Below are positions 24,771 to 30,318 of a DNA stretch of 30,318 nucleotides, one piece after another. The DNA is taken from positions 1-30,318 of the forward strand of contig CAZJKJ010000042.1 of assembly GCA_964546435.1 (NCBI GenBank). The letters run 5' to 3'. The first letter of the stretch is position 1, and each line of letters opens with the position of its first letter. The DNA comes from CAYNST01 sp964546435. GTDB taxonomy: Bacteria > Pseudomonadota > Gammaproteobacteria > Pseudomonadales > Cellvibrionaceae. The translations under genes were made by a program, and so were the position numbers. A model generated the notes under the pieces. It saw nothing but the letters and a program-made list of their open reading frames with translations. It searched no databases and was not told the DNA's origin.

Positions 24771-25111
24771 GTGCAGTCTCCCGAGGGTTTCGAGGCGCCG
24801 TCGACGTGGTCGTTGCCCAGCTCAGCCCGGGCCTTGAGGGACAGCACCAGCACAAAGGCCGTCATCGCAAAACCGATCACAATGGCCGTGAGCACCAACG
24901 CCTGCGGCAGCGGGTCGGCATAGACCGTGGCTTTGTCGCTGATGATGGCGGGCGCGTTACTGCGCAGGCGTCCCATCACGAAGATAAACAGGTTTACGGC
25001 GTAGGAAAGCAGCGTCAACCCGATGATCACTGGAAATGTGCGCGAGCGCAGCGTCAGGTACACGCCGCAGCTGGTCAGTACGGCAATTACAATGGCTATC
25101 AAGGCTTCCAT
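24767..25111 (-). CDS. mrpC: Mrp antiporter subunit C
   Basis: A 114-residue NuoK-like subunit with three helices: an opening ALIAIVIAVLTSCGVYLTLRS, then FPVIIGLTLLSYAVNLFIFVMG, then PLPQALVLTAIVIGFAMTAFVLVLSL. The PLPQALVLTAIVIGFA segment is the family hallmark. The start overlaps the end of the AB gene by one base and the stop overlaps mrpD by four. Confidence 0.96.
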   Translation of the reverse strand: MEALIAIVIAVLTSCGVYLTLRSRTFPVIIGLTLLSYAVNLFIFVMGRLRSNAPAIISDKATVYADPLPQALVLTAIVIGFAMTAFVLVLSLKARAELGNDHVDGASKPSGDCT

Positions 25112-27912
25112 CAGGTCAATTCCTCCGCAGGCAGGTCGTCGTGACTGCTCTTCGCCAGCTCACCCAGGTGCGCGAGGATCAGCAGTGTCGCACCCACCAC
25201 GGCGAGATATACCCCCGCATCGAAGACCATGGCCGAGGCGATTTCGAACTCCCCCACCAACGGCCAGTGCAGATGCGTAAATGTGGACGTGAGGAACGGG
25301 TAGCCGAAGATCCAGCTGGCCAGACCGGTCGCGGCCGCCAGCAGTACGCCGGTGGCGGCTACGCGCCGGTAGTCCCAGGTCAGTCGCGCCTGCACCCAGT
25401 CGACGCCGCTGGTGACGTATTGCAGGATGATGGCGACACTGGTAATCAGCCCGGCGATAAAGCCGCCGCCCGGCTGGTTGTGGCCTCGCAGATAGATGTA
25501 GAAAGACACCAGCAATGCCAGCGGCATCAGGATCCGCCCCATGACCGCCAGGATCGGTGGATGCGGCTCCCGGTGCCAGATCGGGTCGGTCTCCCCCCGC
25601 GGCAAGGTGAGCCGCAAGCCGTGCATCATCGCGTAAACACCCACACCCGCCAGCGCCAGCACCGTAATCTCGCCAAGGGTATCGAAGCCACGGAAATCCA
25701 CCAGGATGACGTTGACCACATTGGAGCCCCCGCCGCCGCTGACGCTGTTGGCGAGAAAGAAATCGGAAATGGTTGTGTAAGGCCGGGTCAAGATGGCCCA
25801 GGCGAGGACACCCACTCCGGCCCCGGCACTGCCCGCAATCAGGATGTCGCGGACAACCCGCGGCGCGGCCGATTCATTGGGGGTGAGCTGGGGCAGAAAG
25901 TACAGTGCCAGCATGATCAGCACCACGGTCACCACCTCCACCGACAACTGCGTTAATGCCAGATCGGGTGCGGAAAAACGCACAAACAGAAGCGATACCA
26001 TCAACCCCACGACGCTGAGCACCAGCAGGGCCGCAAAGCGGTTGTGGTGCATTAGCACCGTCCCGAAGGCGCCCACTATAGTGATCAACCCCAGCAGGAC
26101 ACTCACCCCGTCCAGCGCCGTGGGAGCCACCGGGCCGGTGATGGCCGGCAGCGCCCACAGACCGGTCAGCGCGACCAGCACGGAAAACAGGATCAACGAG
26201 GCCATATAGCTCTGCAATGATCCGTTCTCCAGGCGCGCAGTGATCCGTGCGCAGACGCTGCTGAGGGTCTGCACGGCGCCTTCAAAGATGAGCTTCATGT
26301 CGATGCCGGGCAGGCGATCGGAGATTCGGAAAATGGTCTTGCGCTGGCTGTACACCAGCAGGCCCCCGGCCATCGCGATACAGCTCATCAATAAAGGCAG
26401 GTTAAAGCCGTGCCACAGGGCGATGTGATAATCCGGACGGGCCGATCCCAGTACCGCCAGCGCGGCGGCATCGAGGAACGGCGCCACCGTGTAGGACGGC
26501 AGCATTCCCACCAGCAGACACAGAGCCACCAGAACTTCCACCGGAACGATCATGTACCGGGGCGCTTCATGGGGCGGGAAAATCGGCAGATTGATCGGCT
26601 CCCCGTTGAAAAATACGTCGTGAATAAAGCGCACCGAATAAGCGACGGAAAATGCCCCCGCGGCTGTGGCAACGATGGGCACCAGCCAGTCAATTCCGGC
26701 GAAGCGGTCCACGTTGAGGGTTTCGGCGAAAAACATTTCCTTGCTGAGAAAGCCGTTCAACAGCGGCACCCCCGCCATGGCGGCGGCGGCGACCATGGCC
26801 AGCACCGCCGTGTGGGGCATGTACTTGAGCATGCCGTTGATGCGCCGCATGTCCCGGGTGCCGGTTTCGTGGTCGATGATCCCGGCGGCCATGAACAGGG
26901 ACGCCTTGAAGGTGGCGTGATTGATGATATGGAAGAGCGCTGCCACGGTCGCCAGCGGTGTACTGAGTCCGAGCAACAGGGTAATCAGCCCCAGATGGCT
27001 GATGGTCGAGTAGGCCAGCAGCCCTTTCAGATCGTGCTTGAACAGGGCGATATAGGCCCCGAAAAACAGCGTCACCAAGCCCACCATGCTGACGATGTAG
27101 AACCACAGGTCATCGCCCGAGAGAGCCGGATGCAAACGCGCCAGCAGAAAAACGCCCGCCTTGACCATGGTTGCCGAGTGCAGATACGCGGACACTGGCG
27201 TCGGCGCCGCCATGGCGTGAGGCAACCAGAAGTGGAAGGGAAATTGCGCGGATTTGGTGAAGGCGCCCAGCAGGATCAGTATCAGAGTCACCGGATAGAG
27301 TTCATGCTGGGCGATCATGGCGCCCGATTGCAGAATGGTGCCCAGATGAAAGGTGCCCACAATATGACCCAGCAACAGCGCTCCCGCGAGCAGGGCCAGG
27401 CCGCCGGCGCCGGTCACGGTCAGCGCCATGCGGGCACCTTTGCGCGCACTGCTGTCCTGTGACCAGTATCCGATCAGCAAAAACGAGCTGAGGCTGGTCA
27501 ACTCCCAGAACACCACCAGTAACAGCAGATTATCCGACATGACAATGCCGAGCATCGCCATCATGAACAGGGACAGCAAGGTATACAGCTTGCTGAGGGA
27601 ATCCTTCTCCTTGAGGTAGTAGCGGGCATACAGGATGACCAGCAGGCCGATTCCTAGAATCAGCAGCACGAACATCAGACCGAGGCCGTCAAGCCGCAGG
27701 CTCAGATCCAGTCCGAGGCGGGGTAGCCATTCCTGGTGATAGTGGATCAACTGGTTGGCGAGAACCTTGGGCATCAGGTTCAGTACGAGCGTAAAGGAAA
27801 TCACAGGGCCTATGGCCGCCGCCAGAGCACAGGCACTGCGGCCCAGTCTGGCGCCCAGCTGCGGAACGATCAGTCCCAGCAGCGGCGCAAAAATTATCAA
27901 AAGCAATGTCAT
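25111..27912 (-). CDS. mrpA: Mrp antiporter fused subunits A and B
   Basis: A 933-residue membrane protein. The N-terminal MrpA part is NuoL-like, with E137 (LLVVFWELTSLSSF), K220 (GAFTKSAQFPFHFWLPHAM) and K251 (SATMVKAGVFLLARL). The C-terminal part adds MrpB: VVNVILVDFRGFDTLGEITV, then LLVSFYIYLRGHNQPGGGFI with AGLITSVA, and a last region with GEFEIASAMVFDAGVYLAVVG. Fused A and B define the six-gene group 2 systems, in contrast to the seven-gene group 1 type. The complex exchanges Na+ (or other monovalent cations) for protons and supports growth at high Na+ or alkaline pH. It is the first gene of the operon; ATG 27912 has GGTGGAG about ten bases upstream. Confidence 0.96.
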   Translation of the reverse strand: MTLLLIIFAPLLGLIVPQLGARLGRSACALAAAIGPVISFTLVLNLMPKVLANQLIHYHQEWLPRLGLDLSLRLDGLGLMFVLLILGIGLLVILYARYYLKEKDSLSKLYTLLSLFMMAMLGIVMSDNLLLLVVFWELTSLSSFLLIGYWSQDSSARKGARMALTVTGAGGLALLAGALLLGHIVGTFHLGTILQSGAMIAQHELYPVTLILILLGAFTKSAQFPFHFWLPHAMAAPTPVSAYLHSATMVKAGVFLLARLHPALSGDDLWFYIVSMVGLVTLFFGAYIALFKHDLKGLLAYSTISHLGLITLLLGLSTPLATVAALFHIINHATFKASLFMAAGIIDHETGTRDMRRINGMLKYMPHTAVLAMVAAAAMAGVPLLNGFLSKEMFFAETLNVDRFAGIDWLVPIVATAAGAFSVAYSVRFIHDVFFNGEPINLPIFPPHEAPRYMIVPVEVLVALCLLVGMLPSYTVAPFLDAAALAVLGSARPDYHIALWHGFNLPLLMSCIAMAGGLLVYSQRKTIFRISDRLPGIDMKLIFEGAVQTLSSVCARITARLENGSLQSYMASLILFSVLVALTGLWALPAITGPVAPTALDGVSVLLGLITIVGAFGTVLMHHNRFAALLVLSVVGLMVSLLFVRFSAPDLALTQLSVEVVTVVLIMLALYFLPQLTPNESAAPRVVRDILIAGSAGAGVGVLAWAILTRPYTTISDFFLANSVSGGGGSNVVNVILVDFRGFDTLGEITVLALAGVGVYAMMHGLRLTLPRGETDPIWHREPHPPILAVMGRILMPLALLVSFYIYLRGHNQPGGGFIAGLITSVAIILQYVTSGVDWVQARLTWDYRRVAATGVLLAAATGLASWIFGYPFLTSTFTHLHWPLVGEFEIASAMVFDAGVYLAVVGATLLILAHLGELAKSSHDDLPAEELT

Positions 27913-28055
27913 CTGGACTGATCTCCACCCTTGCTCTGGCTCAGGCGGGCGTGACCACCGAGTGCAGGCTTAACGTATTGTCATGAATATGGACGTGACT
28001 GAAAACGGATTCACTGGGGTAACCCTGCTATTCAGATGAACGATGGCGGGTCGGT

Positions 28056-28079
28056 AAAAAACGGACGCCGATGCGGCCG
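28056..28079 (-). terminator. Intrinsic terminator upstream of the Mrp operon
   Basis: On the minus strand CGGCCGC and GCGTCCG form a 7-bp stem with one mismatch and loop ATCG, followed by TTTTTT. It lies about 145 bases before the start of mrpA and after a promoter-like sequence at 28234-28263. It could either end a transcript from the right or act as an attenuator in the Mrp leader. Confidence 0.65.
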
Positions 28080-28226
28080 CTGCTTGCTCGAACGGGGAAG
28101 GTCTGGTCTCAATGGACGCTGCACGTTTTTGACTCCTGTTCGGACGGAATTAGCCGGTATCTTCCCCGGAGGTTCAGCCGCCGGTTGCGGGATTGTCCCT
28201 GTATGCCGCATCTCTGCCGCAAGAAT
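28070..28226 (-). promoter_or_regulatory. Candidate structured 5' leader of the Mrp operon
   Basis: The 389 bases between mrpA and the assembly gap hold no credible gene. The predicted transcript contains a small hairpin (28189-28199, GGGA/TCCC), a stronger one (28166-28184, CCGGCGG/CCTCCGG with one mismatch and loop CTGAA), and the terminator at 28056-28079. An 8-base segment near the transcript start (GCCGCATC on the plus strand, 28205-28212) is perfectly complementary to GATGCGGC at 28070-28077, the 5' arm of the terminator. This is what an antiterminator pairing would need. It matches no riboswitch class I can name. Confidence 0.35.
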
Positions 28227-28233
28227 GGCCCCG

Positions 28234-28263
28234 ATTATAAACAAACATTTCCGGTGCAGTCAT
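28234..28263 (-). promoter_or_regulatory. Candidate sigma-70 promoter for the Mrp operon
   Basis: On the minus strand a perfect TATAAT (28234-28239) is preceded at 18 bases by ATGACT (28258-28263). Transcription would begin near 28226, giving a leader of about 310 bases before mrpA. Confidence 0.45.
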
Positions 28264-28301
28264 TGGGAATAACGCACGTCTGTGCTCCGCTTTTTGCCAG
28301 A

Positions 28302-28401
28302 NNNNNNNNNNNNNNNNNNNNNNNNNNNNNNNNNNNNNNNNNNNNNNNNNNNNNNNNNNNNNNNNNNNNNNNNNNNNNNNNNNNNNNNNNNNNNNNNNNN
28401 N
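28302..28401. other. Assembly gap, 100 N
   Basis: Exactly 100 N. It removes the C-terminal part of the aldehyde dehydrogenase. The bases left of it (28264-28301) do not encode a recognisable dehydrogenase C-terminus in any frame, so the true gap is longer than 100. Confidence 0.95.
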
Positions 28402-29246
28402 TCGACAAAGGCGTCGTAAACCGCCTCGTCCACCAGAATTCGCTTGGCCGCGATGCAGGATTGCCCGGCATTGCCCGTACGGGATTTGACAGCCGCTGCC
28501 ACCGCCTTGTCCAGATCCGCATCGGCCAGGACAATAAACGGATCCGAGCCGCCCAGTTCCAGCACGGTGCGTTTGACAACCGCACCGGCGGCTGCCGCGA
28601 CTTTGGCGCCGCCCCGGGTCGATCCGGTAAAGGAAACCGCAGCCACCCGAGAGTCGGCGATGACTTTTTCCACACGGTGAGTTTCGATCGGCAGGCTGAC
28701 CATGATGTCCGGCAATTCCAGTTGCCGGATGACTTCGCCGAAAGCCGCCTCCAGCTCGGCTGCGCAACCGGGCACGTGGGAGTCGTGTTTCATGATGCAG
28801 GTATTGCCCGCCATCAGCGCCGGGGCCATGAAACGCAGAGCCAGCCAGATAGGCACATTCCAGGGCAATATCCCCAACACTGGCCCCAGAGGCTCGTAGC
28901 TCACCCAACTGCGGCCGGCGTCCGACTCAATCACCTCCTCCTGCAGATACGCTTCGGCACGGTCGGCAAAATGCTCCGCACACCAGGCGGCTTTTTCAAC
29001 TTCAGCGCCACCGTCCCTGACGGGCTTGCCCATTTCTTCCGCCATCAACAGCGCCAACTGATCCTTGCGGTCGCGCAACTGCGCTGCCAGTGCACGCAGC
29101 GCTTCCGCGCGCTGGGCGAAAGACCGGGTGCGCCAGTCCATGTAAGCCTCGCTGATCGCCGTCAGCCGGTCTTCGATATCCGAATCCGTAATGGCATCAT
29201 GTTCCCCAGACACCACCCCTGTGGCGGGATTGGTCGCAGTCAGCAT
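28402..29246 (-). CDS. NAD(P)-dependent aldehyde dehydrogenase, succinate-semialdehyde type (C-terminus lost in gap)
   Basis: The first 281 residues of an aldehyde dehydrogenase superfamily enzyme that oxidises an aldehyde to its acid. It has PATG near the start, PLGPVLGILPWNVPIWLA with the PWN oxyanion motif, FTGSTRGGAKVA for the cofactor, the general base Glu in VLELGGSDPFIVL, and the nucleophile Cys in GNAGQSCIAAKRILV. The short N-terminus and these sequences resemble Sad/YneI-type succinate-semialdehyde dehydrogenases, but the substrate is not proven. Members have about 455-460 residues, so some 175 are missing. ATG 29246 has a good ribosome site (GTGAGGTAGCCGAC). No GABA aminotransferase gene lies nearby. 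Confidence 0.9.
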
Positions 29247-29286
29247 GTCGGCTACCTCACTTTGAATATTTCAGACATAAAATACA

Positions 29287-29331
29287 GGATGCCCGCCGCA
29301 GAAATCGTACCCGTTTCTGCGGCGGGCATCC
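29287..29331 (-). terminator. Long perfect hairpin, probable terminator
   Basis: An 18-bp perfect stem (GGATGCCCGCCGCAGAAA and its complement) with a 9-base loop lies 40 bases upstream of the aldehyde dehydrogenase start. On the minus strand it is followed by TGTATTTTAT, a modest U-tract, so it probably ends transcription from the right. The plus-strand side has no U-tract. Confidence 0.55.
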
Positions 29332-29503
29332 GGATCAGTTACCAGTACGGGATCGGCGACTTGATGTATTCATCGCGGCAGGAACCGGCGTCCAAACGCC
29401 GGCAAGGGATTATTGAGCTTTAAATCAGCCGGACAGTGACGGCGCCCGCAAATCGGGCCGCCACTCGGTGTTCGATCCGCACGAGGCGGTTTGCACAACC
29501 ATT

Positions 29504-29875
29504 TTATTTTTCAGCGCTGTAATCGTACCAGACGGCTTCGATATTATGTCCGTCAGGATCGCAAACAAAAGCGGCGAAGTACCCAGGCCAGTACTCAGGT
29601 CGATATCCTGGAGCGCCATTATCCCGGGCACCCGCCTTGAGTGCCGCGGCATAAAATTCTTCCACTTCGCTCTGACTTTTTGCTTCGAATGCCAGATGAG
29701 TAGGCGCAATAACTTCGCTTTTACTTATCCAGAAATCAGTATTTTTTCCATCGTTAAAACCTGCTGCCTCACCAAACTCCATAGTGTTTTTATAGCCGAG
29801 AGGCTTGAGAGTGGCGCTATAGAATGCCTTTGATTTTGAAAAATTGGTGATTGGCAGTGAGGTATGGGCAATCAC
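29504..29875 (-). CDS. VOC / glyoxalase-bleomycin resistance family protein
   Basis: A 123-residue single-domain vicinal oxygen chelate protein: HTSLPITNFSKSKAFYSATLKPLGY, THLAFEAKSQSEVEEFYAAALKAGA, YFAAFVCDPDGHNIEAVWYD. Likely metal ligands are H4, the His in THLAFEA and the Glu in HNIEAVW. The substrate is unknown; relatives include lactoylglutathione lyase-like proteins. Translation starts at GTG 29875 with AAGAGGAGAA upstream; this site lies inside the end of an upstream reading frame whose TGA overlaps the GTG. Confidence 0.88.
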   Translation of the reverse strand: MIAHTSLPITNFSKSKAFYSATLKPLGYKNTMEFGEAAGFNDGKNTDFWISKSEVIAPTHLAFEAKSQSEVEEFYAAALKAGARDNGAPGYRPEYWPGYFAAFVCDPDGHNIEAVWYDYSAEK

Positions 29876-30024
29876 GATGGTTCTCCTCTTGAGTCAAACG
29901 GAATAAATCCAGGTGGATAACGGTTTTCAACCGGGACCAACTCATTGATGAGCTTAGGTCGAAGCTGCGGATCATACTTCTGCATAAGACCCTCTACGAC
30001 AAGCGTGATTTTCGGATCGAAAAA
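29872..30024 (-). pseudogene. Reading-frame remnant directly upstream of the VOC gene
   Basis: A 50-codon open stretch that ends with TGA overlapping the GTG of the VOC gene (GTGA). It reads FFDPKITLVVEGLMQKYDPQ, then LRPKLINELVPVENRYPPGF and IPFDSRGEPS, with protein-like composition. An internal ATG at 29985 would give 37 residues, with no clear ribosome site. The frame is closed upstream by a TAG at 30025-30027, right beside the direct repeats at 30033. The simplest reading is the C-terminal end of a gene whose 5' part was lost at the repeats; a small intact gene is the alternative. I do not recognise the family. Confidence 0.35.
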
Positions 30025-30032
30025 CTAGAAAC

Positions 30033-30083
30033 GAAAAACAAGACATCCACTCCGATCGGAAAAACAAGACATCCACTCCGATC
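30033..30083. repeat. Tandem direct repeat, two 25-base copies
   Basis: Two identical copies (30033-30057 and 30059-30083), one base apart, each containing CAAGACATCCACTCC after a run of five A. The core CAAGACATCCACT differs at one position from CAAGACACCCACT, the reverse complement of the GTGGGTGTCTTG variant of the array at 1457-2151. This suggests a diverged member of the same family. Confidence 0.7.
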
Positions 30084-30102
30084 ATTGCCTGCGAAATTCC
30101 AT

Positions 30103-30318
30103 TCACTTGTGAAACTCCAAAAAATAATCGAAATCATCCAACCTAACCTTCACACCCGTCCATTTGAAGATCTGATCGGCATGATTCGGGCCTACCGGAT
30201 AGCAATCGTACATGGGGTTACTGTCCTGCTCACCAAATGCCGCTTGCAGAACATCTAGTGGCAGATCGGGAAGCTCGATCTCTCCCAGACGGACATCCCC
30301 ATACTTTTGATAAAACGC
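30103..30318 (-). CDS. C-terminal part of a small DUF7683-like protein (5' end outside window)
   Basis: The frame is open from the right edge of the window and ends at a TGA at 30103-30105. It gives 71 residues that include GEIELPDLPLDVLQAAFGEQ, DSNPMYDCYPVGPNHADQIF and VRLDDFDYFLEFHK. The LPL-x-L-xxAFG, NPMYDCYPV and FDYFLE pattern resembles small acidic proteins annotated as DUF7683, some of which sit in toxin-immunity neighbourhoods; I make that link from memory and hold it loosely. The coding nature is well supported by composition and the uninterrupted frame. A gene start is not visible. Confidence 0.6.
   Translation of the reverse strand, partial: AFYQKYGDVRLGEIELPDLPLDVLQAAFGEQDSNPMYDCYPVGPNHADQIFKWTGVKVRLDDFDYFLEFHK

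Noticed and set aside
26410..27462. 350-residue plus-strand frame inside mrpA
   Set aside because: Antisense shadow, His- and Gln-rich, typical of reversed membrane-protein codons.
28145..28170. Similarity of GATACCGGCTAATTCCG (minus strand) to the 16S rRNA 515 region
   Set aside because: The match is short and imperfect, and the surrounding sequence does not continue as rRNA.
28166..28200. Cobalamin riboswitch suggested by CCCGCAAC in the Mrp leader
   Set aside because: The remaining B12-box and conserved core elements are not present.
28036..28272. Small plus- and minus-strand frames between mrpA and the gap
   Set aside because: No ribosome sites or recognisable sequence; the stretch is better explained as promoter, leader and terminator.

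Overview
The window is about 60% GC, gene-dense and almost entirely chromosomal housekeeping. It comes from a gammaproteobacterium of the Pseudomonadales/Oceanospirillales type. The evidence is gene content and order: hslU-DUF971, then ubiE-ubiJ-ubiB, a class I adenylate cyclase, lptM-lysA-dapF-DUF484-xerC, and a group 2 (AB-fused) Mrp antiporter. It is a draft scaffold with four runs of exactly 100 N (1609-1708, 5922-6021, 21403-21502, 28302-28401). These are placeholders: modC changes frame across its gap.

Layout. 1-1351: 3' end of hslU and a DUF971 gene. 1352-2161: an 810-base gene-free stretch packed with two interleaved short repeat families. 2162-5226 (minus): a YfiR/YfiN-like c-di-GMP signalling pair in which the membrane enzyme also carries PAS and EAL domains. 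5598-6233 (minus): an uncharacterised exported protein, broken by a gap. 6390-9422 (plus): ubiE-ubiJ-ubiB, overlapping and probably translationally coupled, for ubiquinone synthesis. 9485-11197 (minus): a receiver-GGDEF-EAL protein with degenerate receiver and GGDEF motifs. 11569-12309 (minus): a SapC-family protein with a clear terminator. 12723-15590 (plus): class I adenylate cyclase. 15660-22132 (plus): lptM-lysA-dapF-DUF484-xerC running without a break into modABC, so lysine/peptidoglycan precursor synthesis, chromosome dimer resolution and molybdate uptake appear to share a transcript. 22149-27912 (minus): a six-gene Mrp-type Na+/H+ antiporter operon (AB fusion, C, D, E, F, G). 28056-28263: its upstream region, with a promoter-like sequence, hairpins and an intrinsic terminator laid out like an attenuated leader. 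28402-29246 (minus): N-terminal part of an aldehyde dehydrogenase. 29504-30318 (minus): a VOC/glyoxalase-fold protein, a truncated reading frame, a short direct repeat, and the C-terminal end of a small protein resembling DUF7683.

The points most worth following up are the repeat array at 1457-2151 with a possible diverged relative at 30033-30083, the possible attenuator leader of the Mrp operon, the YfiN variant with an added EAL domain, and the coupling of modABC to xerC. No complete mobile element, CRISPR array, tRNA or rRNA gene was seen.
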